DNA of 64,000 nucleotides from Calditrichota bacterium (GCA_013151275.1 JAADIP010000151.1:41499-105498); one strand, 5' to 3'; shown: positions 53,362-62,291, counted from the stretch's first letter. Translations and numbers: made by a program. Notes: a model not told the origin generated them from the letters alone.

Positions 53362-53394
53362 GCGAGATCAGTGTAATCAGGTTAATCTGCGGTC
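53362..53394 (-). repeat. Dispersed GACCGCAGATTAA-type repeat, copy 1 (begins in stop codon of the 53393 gene)
   Basis: Minus strand GACCGCAGATTAACCTGATTACACTGATCTCGC; near-identical to 57856..57888. Confidence 0.85.
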
Positions 53395-54133
53395 ATATCG
53401 GAATTTTCAAAAAATCACGGGCAATCACCACTTCGCCGTTGAAATGCGCCTGAATTTTTTCTTTTAAATCGGGCGTATCGTTTTGCGGATAAATGTGAGT
53501 CACCAGCAGGCGTTTTACATCGGCTTCGCGGGCAAACCGCGCGGTCTCGGTCGGGGTTAAATGCCCTTCCTGCTTCAGATGATCGGGCAAAGAACATTCG
53601 ACAACAGCCAGATCCGCGCCGGTCGCAAGCTGAATTAAATTCTCCTGATAACCTGTGTCGCCGCTGTAAAAAAGCGTTCTTTCTTTTTCGATCCTAAAAG
53701 AGAGGCTGTTACTGGTGTGAAGGTTCAACCTGCCGGTAACGCGCCACCCGTCGAACTCAAAATCGACCCCTTCCCATTCCGCCAATTGAGGCAACGCCTC
53801 GTGCAGCCATGCCCCCTGCCAGCGCGCCTGATCTTCGAACCAACTTCTTAATCCCTCCGGGCCAAAAATCGTAAGCTCTTTATTGGAATCCCTCCGCAGT
53901 AAAAAGCGGTTCATCAATAGAGGGAAAAGATCGGCGCAATGATCCAGATGGAAGTGGCTGATAAGAATCCGGTTCAGCTTAAGCAAATCGACCCCAATCC
54001 ATTTTAATTGCCGGATGATGCCGGGACCCATATCCATAATTAAAAATTGACCTTCAGCTTCAATGATGTAGCCCGCCGGATTACGCCGGGGAGGCGAGGT
54101 CATTGTTCCTGATCCGAGAACCGTTAATTCCAT
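53393..54133 (-). CDS. MBL-fold hydrolase, RNase Z-like
   Basis: LGSGTMTSPPRRNPAGYII; ISHFHLDHCADLFPLL; LVTHIYPQNDTPD. Confidence 0.85.
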   Translation of the reverse strand: MELTVLGSGTMTSPPRRNPAGYIIEAEGQFLIMDMGPGIIRQLKWIGVDLLKLNRILISHFHLDHCADLFPLLMNRFLLRRDSNKELTIFGPEGLRSWFEDQARWQGAWLHEALPQLAEWEGVDFEFDGWRVTGRLNLHTSNSLSFRIEKERTLFYSGDTGYQENLIQLATGADLAVVECSLPDHLKQEGHLTPTETARFAREADVKRLLVTHIYPQNDTPDLKEKIQAHFNGEVVIARDFLKIPI

Positions 54134-54206
54134 ATTAACCCTTTTTATTTTGATTATTTTTTCTTATCTTAAGACCAAAGGACAATCCTAAAGGGAGAGG
54201 TTCAAA

Positions 54207-55217
54207 ATGAATTTAATCAAACATTCCCTCATCGTTTTAACCGCGCTTAGTTTTTTTATCTTTATCCGATGCGGCAGCAATATCGAAGCCGAAGGCGACA
54301 ACGCCTATGCCAAGGGTAATTACAATCAGGCTTTAACTTACTATCTGAAAGTTAAAAAAACACAACCGCAAAATGCAAGAATCGATGAAAAAATTGCGCT
54401 TACCTACATGCAGCGCGGGTACAAATTCTACAAGCTGCGTAATAATCTTGACGCTTTTCAATTGAATTACGAAAAAAGCCTTGAGTTCATTCCCGGCGAT
54501 TCGCTATCCGCTAATTTCCGCAAGGAATACAGCAAGTTGCTTTACAGGCTTGCCATGGCTTATCACGGAGCAAAACCTCTCAACGAAATTCAGAAGGAAA
54601 AATATTTTAATTTAACTTTCGATTTTTTGGAAAAGGCGCTGCAGTACGATTCCACAAATACCGAAGCCGACGCCAAACTTTCGGAAATTCGTACCGCCAA
54701 TTTTCAGAAATATTTCGAAAGAGGAAAAGATTTTTACAAGCGCGCCTTAAAAGACCCGCGCAATACAAATCTGTTTTTAAGCGCCGAAGCCTACCTTTTG
54801 CAAGCCGTGCGTCTTGATCCCCTGAACAGAGAAGCCTTAAAACTGCTTAAAAAAGTACGTCAAAAAACAATTTCCATTTTGGAAATTCGCAACGATCTGC
54901 CTCTCGCCCTTGCCGTCGGCGGAAGAAAATACAAATCCGGAAATCTGGTTCTTTCCATTACCATATTCAACAACACAATCGATCCTTTTACAGTTGACCC
55001 GAATCGTTTTCACCTTATCGATAAGCAGGGCAACCGGTACGGCGTTAATTTTGACCTGACCGCCGAATATTCCAAAGGATTAACCGAACCGCAAACCATC
55101 GGAGTTAAAAGCGACCACGACTGGGTGCTGGTATTCACGATTCCCAATACCATTCCCGTGGAAAAGCTCGCTTATGAAACGGAAAACGGCGTTGTAATCA
55201 GTAAATATTTTCCGTGA
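54207..55217 (+). CDS. TPR-repeat lipoprotein
   Basis: Lipobox IRCGS; GDNAYAKGNYNQALTYYLKVKKTQP TPR unit. Confidence 0.75.
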   Translation: MNLIKHSLIVLTALSFFIFIRCGSNIEAEGDNAYAKGNYNQALTYYLKVKKTQPQNARIDEKIALTYMQRGYKFYKLRNNLDAFQLNYEKSLEFIPGDSLSANFRKEYSKLLYRLAMAYHGAKPLNEIQKEKYFNLTFDFLEKALQYDSTNTEADAKLSEIRTANFQKYFERGKDFYKRALKDPRNTNLFLSAEAYLLQAVRLDPLNREALKLLKKVRQKTISILEIRNDLPLALAVGGRKYKSGNLVLSITIFNNTIDPFTVDPNRFHLIDKQGNRYGVNFDLTAEYSKGLTEPQTIGVKSDHDWVLVFTIPNTIPVEKLAYETENGVVISKYFP

Positions 55218-55268
55218 TCGTTGCAATCAAATAAACGATTATTGGCTTAAAATTGCAGCCTGTTAACG

Positions 55269-55297
55269 ATCGCGCCTGTTACGATAACAGGCGCGAT
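55269..55297 (+). terminator. Intrinsic terminator-like hairpin
   Basis: Perfect 13-bp stem ATCGCGCCTGTTA-cga-TAACAGGCGCGAT downstream of the TPR lipoprotein gene. Confidence 0.7.
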
Positions 55298-55567
55298 TTC
55301 CGCATTTGCGGATTAAGATTAACGGGGTTTGCCCTCTCCGCCGAAAATATTTTTCGCGGAATGTCGGTTTTCGGGGAGATTATCCTGTTTAAAAAACTCA
55401 AAACAAAATGGATTATTTTTCTTAAATTATGATTGTAACTCGCTTCAAATAAATCGAAACAGTCGGCTTTACTTGCTTTGAAATGTGATGCTTTCCGTAC
55501 AATTTTTTTTTAATTTTCATCAAATTAAATTATTATTCATTTGATTATTAATCGGGAAAGGAAAAAA

Positions 55568-57856
55568 ATGCGCTTGCTAAAAAAGGATCCCCTTTCCAAA
55601 ATAGCAATAAAATTTAAATTGCCGCTAAGTTTTGTGGCGTTGTATTTAATTGTTTTCGGCGCCGGCGGTTATTTTATCGTCAACTCGGTTTACGATTCGC
55701 TGGATAAAGAGATCATCTCACGCTTACGAAGCGAATCGCTTGCACAGGCTGTTATTTTTGACAAAAAGCTGGAAACTTTCGGGAGGCGCGCCGAAGATTT
55801 TGCTTCCGACGGATTTATCCGAACGCAAACGGAAATATTGACCTCTTCTTCAAACCGTAAAAAAGCCTTTTATCTCAAAACACGGCAAAAGCTGGAAAAC
55901 CATCTGGAAAATAATAAATTACCTTTAATCGAAGAATTTGTAGATTTGCAGATATTTGATCTCAATTTTAAACAAATTGCCGGTGTCAAAAAAAATCCGA
56001 TACAAATAAAAAGATATTTAACTTCGCCCATTCAAATTGAGCAGACCAAATTCAGTTCGATCATCACGGAGAACGATAATCCGTCATTTCCGTCTTTGGC
56101 GATCATTACGCCCCTGTGGGACATAAAACGCATTCGCAAAATCGGTTATCTGGTTTGTTTGCTGGATTTAAGGCGAGTTATTTTTGCGGTCGCCAAGGAA
56201 TACGGTTTTGCCCTGTCAAATCCAAACCTCGAAAAAAGAATAACCTTAATCGACCAAAAAGGCGTAAGCCTGAAAGTGCCCGGGTCGTATCTTGAGCAAA
56301 TCAATTCTCAAAATGACGGATACGCTCCGCTGAAACCGGCTGAATTGGACTTCATGCCGATAAAAACAAATCTCCCGCTTTCATTCCATCACGGGCGGCA
56401 TATCTGCATAGACGGTAAAGACATGTTCGGGCAAAGTTATCCGCTGGGCAGCACGGGATGGAACCTTTTGATCGAACTCAACGCCAGAGACGCATTAAAA
56501 CCCATCGACGTTTTGGAAGGAAACCTATTGGGCGTTGCTCTGGTCGTTGCGCTTTCCACCCTGCTTTTACTCTTTTTTCCCGTTCAATTTGTGATTCGTC
56601 CCCTCGGCGAACTGCAAAAGATGGCTTTTAAAATAAAAGAAGGCGATTTTTCCGCCAGAGTAAATATTGATTCCGAGGATGAAATCGGAAATCTTTCTCG
56701 TTCTTTTAATTTAATGGCAAAAGCAATTGAAGAACGCACATCGCGTCTTGAGCAAACCGCAAAAGACCTGCAAAAGCAGGAAAAGGAGCTAAGATTGCAG
56801 CACGACCGTTTAAATACGGTGGTTCACTCGATGATCGACGGACTCATTTTGCTCAACAATAAAAATGAAGTCGTGCTCTCAAATAAAGCCGCGGCACCGT
56901 TTATTCATCTTTTTAAAAAGAAAGATTTCGGGATCGACATCCGCAAATGCGACCATAACGATGAAAATCATTCGGACTGCATCCATTGTTTGTTAGACAC
57001 CACCAGAAAGACCTCGTGCGTTTTATACATCGGCGAAACGATTTACGAAGTTATTTCCACCAAACTACCGGCAATCGACGGCTCATCCGGAAAAGTTTTG
57101 GTTGCCCGCGACATCACCGAACGCGAGCGTATGAACGAACGTCAGGCGCATCAGGAAAGATTGACCGTGCTCGGTAAAACCGCCGCTGTTGTTGCGCACG
57201 AAATGAACAGTCCCTTAGCGGCAATTTCCATGTACAATCAAATGATGGAATCGGAACTGCCGAAAGACTCCCCTTTTCATGAGCATGTGGATGTGATTAA
57301 GCGGAACACACAAACCTGCCAGCGGATAATTCAACAGTTGCTTAACTACGCTAAAACTCCGCGACCGAATATTCAAGAAATCGATTTGCACCAGATTTTA
57401 AACCATGTCATCCATTTTTTGGCGCCGGTCTGCAAAAACAAAAACGCCGTTATCGAGCATCAATTCACGGCACAAAAATCGTCCGTTTTAGGAGACGCCA
57501 CGCAAATGCAGCAAGTGTTTATGAATATGGTTTTGAATTCCATTCAGGCGATACCGGAAAAAACCGGAAAAATCTGTTTAAGATCATTTGAATCGAAAAA
57601 CAAGCAGGAATTAATCATCGAAATTGAGGATAACGGACCGGGAATCGATTTGAAAGTGAAAGATGAAATTTTCGAACCTTTCTTTACGACAAAAAGCGCC
57701 GGAGGAACAGGGCTCGGTCTTTCAACCGCAAAACGTATTGTAATGGCTCACGGCGGCGATCTTGTGTTGTTCCGGACACAACCCGGAAAAACGGTGTTCA
57801 GGATTATTCTTCCGTATTCCATCCAAAAAGACGAAAGGAAAAATCTTTCAGCTTAG
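55568..57856 (+). CDS. Sensor histidine kinase (extracytoplasmic sensor, HAMP, PAS, HisKA, HATPase)
   Basis: Two TM regions; FKIKEGDFSARVNIDSEDEIGNLSRSFN (HAMP); VAHEMNSPLAAIS (H-box); DNGPGIDLKVKDEIFEPFFTTKSAGGTGLGLS (N/G boxes). Confidence 0.92.
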   Translation: MRLLKKDPLSKIAIKFKLPLSFVALYLIVFGAGGYFIVNSVYDSLDKEIISRLRSESLAQAVIFDKKLETFGRRAEDFASDGFIRTQTEILTSSSNRKKAFYLKTRQKLENHLENNKLPLIEEFVDLQIFDLNFKQIAGVKKNPIQIKRYLTSPIQIEQTKFSSIITENDNPSFPSLAIITPLWDIKRIRKIGYLVCLLDLRRVIFAVAKEYGFALSNPNLEKRITLIDQKGVSLKVPGSYLEQINSQNDGYAPLKPAELDFMPIKTNLPLSFHHGRHICIDGKDMFGQSYPLGSTGWNLLIELNARDALKPIDVLEGNLLGVALVVALSTLLLLFFPVQFVIRPLGELQKMAFKIKEGDFSARVNIDSEDEIGNLSRSFNLMAKAIEERTSRLEQTAKDLQKQEKELRLQHDRLNTVVHSMIDGLILLNNKNEVVLSNKAAAPFIHLFKKKDFGIDIRKCDHNDENHSDCIHCLLDTTRKTSCVLYIGETIYEVISTKLPAIDGSSGKVLVARDITERERMNERQAHQERLTVLGKTAAVVAHEMNSPLAAISMYNQMMESELPKDSPFHEHVDVIKRNTQTCQRIIQQLLNYAKTPRPNIQEIDLHQILNHVIHFLAPVCKNKNAVIEHQFTAQKSSVLGDATQMQQVFMNMVLNSIQAIPEKTGKICLRSFESKNKQELIIEIEDNGPGIDLKVKDEIFEPFFTTKSAGGTGLGLSTAKRIVMAHGGDLVLFRTQPGKTVFRIILPYSIQKDERKNLSA

Positions 57857-57888
57857 ACCGCAGATTAAGCTGATTACACTGATTGCGC
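57856..57888 (+). repeat. Dispersed GACCGCAGATTAA-type repeat, copy 2 (begins in stop codon of the kinase)
   Basis: GACCGCAGATTAAGCTGATTACACTGATTGCGC; internal 9-bp periodicity (CTGATTACA/CTGATTGCG/CTGATTTAG). Confidence 0.85.
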
Positions 57889-57948
57889 TGATTTAGTGTA
57901 TCCGTCCGGTGAAGTACAGGTTTATTTTGTAAATAGAAGTTCGTATTT

Positions 57949-58329
57949 TTAATGATTTTTGAAATTCACAGGCAATAAATCGGCAACTCGATTTACCGGA
58001 TAGTCAGGAATGATCTCTAAAATATCACGCAGATGACCGAATGGTTCTAATCCCTGAAGTTTGGCATTACTTCCCACCCGGGCGGGATAGAATAGAGCAC
58101 TTCGTTTTGCAACATTATTGCTTCCCGCAAACAGATAATTCTTACGCCCTGAAGCTACCGGACGAATGGCATTTTCTACCAGATTATTATCAATCTCATA
58201 ACTACCGTCTTCCACATAGCGTTTTAAATATTGCCAACGATTTACCATATAACTTACAGCCTTGCCAATATCGCTCTTGGGAATCACAGCCGGTAGTTGA
58301 ATCTCAAGCCAACTTTTTATCTCTTGCAA
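57949..58329 (-). pseudogene. IS66-family transposase, C-terminal fragment
   Basis: IPKSDIGKAVSYMVNRWQYLKRYVEDGSYEIDNNLVENAIRPVASGRKNYLFAGSNNVAKRSALFY...LEPFGHLRDILE. Confidence 0.88.
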
Positions 58330-58397
58330 AATCGGTAGGGCGCGATTGTGTCCAGGACGGTAGTCAAAATATCCCTTTTATTCAAACCGAATTTTGG

Positions 58398-58487
58398 TCA
58401 AAATGCCGCCTGACTTAAACCGCTTTCTTGATATTGTTCGATTAAGCTAAACATCTCTACTTGAAGATCAACTTTAACTTGTGGCAT
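58398..58487 (-). pseudogene. N-terminal fragment of IS66 accessory orfA-like (HTH) protein
   Basis: MPQVKVDLQVEMFSLIEQYQESGLSQAAF then TGA, preceded by GAAGGAGATA SD. Confidence 0.6.
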
Positions 58488-58577
58488 GATTATCTCCTTC
58501 TTAAATTTTGGTTAAACAAAAAAGAAGATATAACTTTAAAACCGGCTAAGAAAGATGTACTTTACAGGACGGATAAG

Positions 58578-58667
58578 CCTGTGTTGAATTCGGCGGTGAA
58601 TCTATTTTTTCTGGATTCCTCGCGCTGTTTTTAGTTATCTTGCTAACCGTAAGGTTTAGGGGTTAGC
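58578..58667 (+). repeat. Cassette-boundary repeat R1 (3' half only)
   Basis: CCTGTGTTGAATTCGGCGGTGAATCTATTTTTTCTGGATTCCTCGCGCTG...GGTTTAGGGGTTAGC; matches the 3' half of R2. Confidence 0.8.
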
Positions 58668-58765
58668 CTGTTTATAATAAAATCCTTAGAAAAATCAACT
58701 TGCAATCGTGGTGCTGGAAATGTATATTTTAACGTACGTCAAATAATACAAAAAAAGGTGATAAA

Positions 58766-59047
58766 ATGAGACAGATTAACTTGGAAAATGATATAAAACC
58801 ATTATCAGAATTTAGGGCAAACGCTGCAAGGTTTGTTAAACAAGTAAAAGAAACAAAACGTCCATTAATATTAACCCAGCATGGTAAAAGTTCAGCAGTA
58901 TTATTAGATGTTGCAGCTTATCAAGCATTAATTGAAAAGATAGAAATTCTTCAAGAGATACAAAAAGGTGAACAACAAATTGCAGAAGGGAAATATTTAA
59001 CTCAGGAACAAGTACAAAAACGAATAGCGGAACGTTATAATAAATAA
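58766..59047 (+). CDS. Phd/YefM family antitoxin
   Basis: KPLSEFRANAARFVKQVKETKRPLILTQHGKSSAVLLDVAAYQALIEKIEIL. Confidence 0.9.
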   Translation: MRQINLENDIKPLSEFRANAARFVKQVKETKRPLILTQHGKSSAVLLDVAAYQALIEKIEILQEIQKGEQQIAEGKYLTQEQVQKRIAERYNK

Positions 59048-59364
59048 AAATAATCCGGACGGAACAGGCAGTAGAGAAACCGGAAGAATATGCGGATTAT
59101 ATTGCCTTGGATAAACCAGCTGCAGCTCTTAAATGGGCTGAAAATATACAAGAAAGGACAAATAATTTAAAACGATTTCCCAAGCTAGGCCGAGTAGTAC
59201 CAGAAATAGGACGATCAGAAATAAGAGAAATACTGGAAGGTGAATATCGGATAATTTATCGGATTGAGTCAAAAGTTATTTCTATATTGACCATTTATCA
59301 TTCGAAGCAACTATTAAAAAGAAAAGATATATTAAGAAAAAAACATAGACCAGATACAGGCTAA
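59044..59364 (+). CDS. RelE/ParE family toxin, start codon atypical (ATA at 59044) or truncated (TTG at 59107)
   Basis: Frame reads (I)KIIRTEQAVEKPEEYADYIALDKPAAALKWAENIQERTNNLKRFPKLGRVVPEIGRSEIREILEGEYRIIYRIE; no ATG/GTG/TTG before 59107. Confidence 0.75.
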   Translation: MKIIRTEQAVEKPEEYADYIALDKPAAALKWAENIQERTNNLKRFPKLGRVVPEIGRSEIREILEGEYRIIYRIESKVISILTIYHSKQLLKRKDILRKKHRPDTG

Positions 59365-59533
59365 CGGAATAAGGCATTAAACATCGAGCGGGTGCTTAAA
59401 CAGAACACCAAATTACGATAACGCGAGCACCGATATTTAATACCTGTGTCGGACTCGGCGGCGAATCTATTTTTTCGGATTCCTCGCGCTGTTTTTTTAG
59501 TTATTTTGCTAATTGCGAGGTTTAGGGGTTAGC
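59360..59533 (+). repeat. Cassette-boundary repeat R2 (full, bulged palindrome)
   Basis: GCTAACGGAATAAGGCATTAAACATCG...CGATATTTAATACCTGTGTCGGACTCGG...GGGGTTAGC. Confidence 0.8.
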
Positions 59534-59557
59534 AGCACTTGTGAGAGCACAATAAAT

Positions 59558-60430
59558 ATGTACAAATTTAGCATAATTATCTTATCCTTTTTGTTTCTGA
59601 ATTGTTCAGAGCAGAGTAGTCCAATCACACCAGAGGCTATTGATTCTACCAATATTCCTCAAATAATAAATACAGAAAATTATTTTAGTTTCAAGATTAG
59701 AGCAGATAGTCTGACAAATAGTTTTCAAGAACTTTTATCATTTAGTACTGATTCTCTTCATGCTTATTTACAGATATCTAATATTGAAGAAAGAAAATAT
59801 ATGGGATGGGTAAGACTTCAAACTGAAGATTCTTTAGTATTATATTCAAAGAGTTTAGGTGAAAATCTATCGGACCCGGAAGTTAATTTATTTGGAAATA
59901 TTCCGTATAAACTAAATTTTTCCCTTTCTGAATTTACAGGAGATATATCGTTTATTCTACGAAGGAATACATACATCGATACCATAGATACGGCTAAAAC
60001 ACATAAACATCCAGATGCCATCTACTTCAACTCTTTTGAATCATTAGATGATATTTTACCGTTTAATGGGTATGGCGACTTTCATTTGAACTATGAAGTT
60101 CCCATTGGAGGTGGAGAAAAATCATTGTATATATCAGGAGGTTGTATAGTACCACATGTTTATTATTTTTTTCCTCCAAATGAAGAAGATAGCTACTATG
60201 TGTTACAATGTTTTGGGAAAACGACTAGTTATGGCGGTGTCGTTTCTCTCAGATTAGGTAATCGAGGACCATTTATAAAAGTTGACATTCAACCAAATGA
60301 AAATATTTGGACTTATTATAGAACTGCTGATACTCTTTTTTGTCCACAAGATAGCGTTATGATGCTAAGGATGTCATCTAATTATAGTTCTATGCTAATA
60401 GACCTTTTACAAATAATAAAATTGAAATAG
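59558..60430 (+). CDS. Hypothetical lipoprotein
   Basis: MYKFSIIILSFLFLNCS signal/lipobox; start re-assigned to ATG at 59558. Confidence 0.65.
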   Translation: MYKFSIIILSFLFLNCSEQSSPITPEAIDSTNIPQIINTENYFSFKIRADSLTNSFQELLSFSTDSLHAYLQISNIEERKYMGWVRLQTEDSLVLYSKSLGENLSDPEVNLFGNIPYKLNFSLSEFTGDISFILRRNTYIDTIDTAKTHKHPDAIYFNSFESLDDILPFNGYGDFHLNYEVPIGGGEKSLYISGGCIVPHVYYFFPPNEEDSYYVLQCFGKTTSYGGVVSLRLGNRGPFIKVDIQPNENIWTYYRTADTLFCPQDSVMMLRMSSNYSSMLIDLLQIIKLK

Positions 60431-60434
60431 TGCA

Positions 60435-60560
60435 GCTAACAAAATAAGCTATTAAACATCGAACGTTTGTAAAAATGAACTTACAAATTGCTACAATACG
60501 AACTCTGATATTTAATACCTGTGTCGGACTCGCATGCAACGACTAACGTTTGCTTATGGG
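60435..60560 (+). repeat. Cassette-boundary repeat R3
   Basis: GCTAACAAAATAAGCTATTAAACATCGAACG...GATATTTAATACCTGTGTCGGACTCG. Confidence 0.75.
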
Positions 60561-60590
60561 CTATCGGTTTCAAGGGAAGGAAACAAATAT

Positions 60591-61368
60591 GAAACGAATA
60601 CAACTTATCCACTGGAACACGAACGAGGCAAAGGAGCGCGTCGAACGCATCAGAATCGCCGGCTATGAGGCAGACTACGCGGTTCCCAGTAATTCGGCAT
60701 TCTTTCGCCAATTGGCAGAAGACCCTCCGGCTGCGATAGTTATCGATCTGTCCCGACTGCCGTCTCAGGGGAGGGACATCGCCTTGCTCATTCGGAAACG
60801 CAAGACTACCCGTCGAATTCCTTTAGTGTTCATTGACGGCGCATCGGAAAAAGTGGAGCGCATCAAGGAACTTCTGCCCGATGCGGTTTACACTTCATGG
60901 GAGCGGATCGGCGATTCGCTGAGAGAAGCCATTTTGAATCCTCCGACGGATCCGGTGGCGCACAAATCGCAGTTTGCCGCATACTCTAATAAATCGGTGA
61001 TTGAAAAATTGGGCATCAAGGCGGGATCGGTGGTCGGATTGATCGCTGCGCCTGAGGGATTCATAGAGAGATTGGGAGAGCTGCCCGAAGGGGCGCAACT
61101 GCGCGAGCGGGCAGACAACGAATGTGATCTATTTATCTGGTTCACACGATCCCGTGAAGAGCTAAATAAAGAGATAAAACGGATGGCAGCACTAACTGAG
61201 CACGGACCACTGTGGATTGTGTGGCAAAAAAAGACATCAAGTATTGACACGGATTTGACGCAGCAACAGGTGCGGGAGGTTGGTCTGGCTGCCGGGTTGG
61301 TTGACTATAAGATTTGCTCCGTTGATAAAACGTGGTCGGGCTTGTTGTTCACAAGACGCAAATCTTAG
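60591..61368 (+). CDS. Receiver-like N-terminal domain plus DUF3052-like C-terminal domain protein
   Basis: AIVIDLSRLPSQGRDIALLIRKRKTTRRIPLVFI; KLGIKAGSVVGLIAAPEGF...DLTQQQVREVGLAAGLVDYKICSVDKTWSGLLFTRR. Confidence 0.7.
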
Positions 61369-61714
61369 TAGCCGCAGCGCTCGAAATTAAAATAACTCAC
61401 AATAATTTTTTTCTTTCCTCCTGCCTGAAAAAAATCTAACCCGAAAACAAAAATATTTCCGGACAGTGTACGCCCGAAAGTCGGTTTATTTATAACTGGA
61501 CAGTTTAAGCGACGTGGCGGAGCTGTATTTAAACAAAGAAAATTTTTAGTCAGTACTTTAGTCGAGGCAGACGCAGGCATTCGAATAAAATCAAACCTAA
61601 AGGAGTAGGCTTTATTTTACAAGCGTTAGATTTGATTCGGCACGTAATACGTTTTTTGAACGATATTCTCTGCCCTGAAAAACTATTTAAAAAGACATGG
61701 TAAATTTTGCATTA

Positions 61715-61769
61715 AAAAAACAAAATGGAGATTTGGCAACAAAAATTTATCGCCAAAATTTTGTTTTTT
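61715..61769 (+). other. Long bulged hairpin ending in a T-tract
   Basis: AAAAAACAAAAT-ggaga-TTTGGC-loop-GCCAAA-ATTTTGTTTTTT. Confidence 0.75.
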
Positions 61770-61835
61770 AAAAGGAAACTTTTATCTTTATTACAGATAA
61801 CAGATATTATGATAATTCAATATTATACTTAGATA

Positions 61836-62210
61836 ATGAGAAAGAAAAAAATGAATAATCACGAGAAAATAAACTATGTTGAGTTTCCTGCAAAGAATAT
61901 TAAATCCGCCAAAGACTTTTTTACATCAGTATTCGGTTGGTCATTTATAGACTATGGTCCCGAATATACGGCTTTCTCAAACGAAGGCATTGACGGAGCT
62001 TTTTTCAAATCCGATTTATCTGTTTCAGTCAAAAACGGGAGCGCTCTTATTGTTTTCTATAGTAAAGATTTGGAGAAAACCCTATCTAAAGTAGAGAATG
62101 CCGGAGGTTCAATCATAAAACCCATATTCTCATTCCCGGGCGGTCGTCGTTTTCATTTTAGCGACCCCAACGGTAACGAATATGCGGTTTGGTCGGATAT
62201 GGATGCATAA
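61836..62210 (+). CDS. VOC family protein (glyoxalase/bleomycin-resistance-like)
   Basis: INYVEFPAKNIKSAKDFFTSVFGWSFIDYGPEYTAF...FPGGRRFHFSDPNGNEYAVWSD. Confidence 0.88.
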   Translation: MRKKKMNNHEKINYVEFPAKNIKSAKDFFTSVFGWSFIDYGPEYTAFSNEGIDGAFFKSDLSVSVKNGSALIVFYSKDLEKTLSKVENAGGSIIKPIFSFPGGRRFHFSDPNGNEYAVWSDMDA

Positions 62211-62291
62211 TAAAGCGCTTCAGCAAACCGTACGATTTTAGTAGCTGAGCTTAAATATTATGCGCAATAGAAAGAAACATGAAATGACAAT

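Larger units (their letters stand above)
57899..58575 (-). mobile_element. Internally deleted IS66-like element (677 bp) with terminal inverted repeats
   Basis: IR-L 57899-57918 TATCCGTCCGGTGAAGTACA; IR-R 58556-58575 reverse complement TATCCGTCCTGTAAAGTACA (18/20); encloses transposase fragments. Confidence 0.8.

Noticed and set aside
57891-58583. Target-site duplication around the IS66 remnant
   Set aside because: Flanks atttagtg and agcctgtg do not match, so no TSD is claimed.
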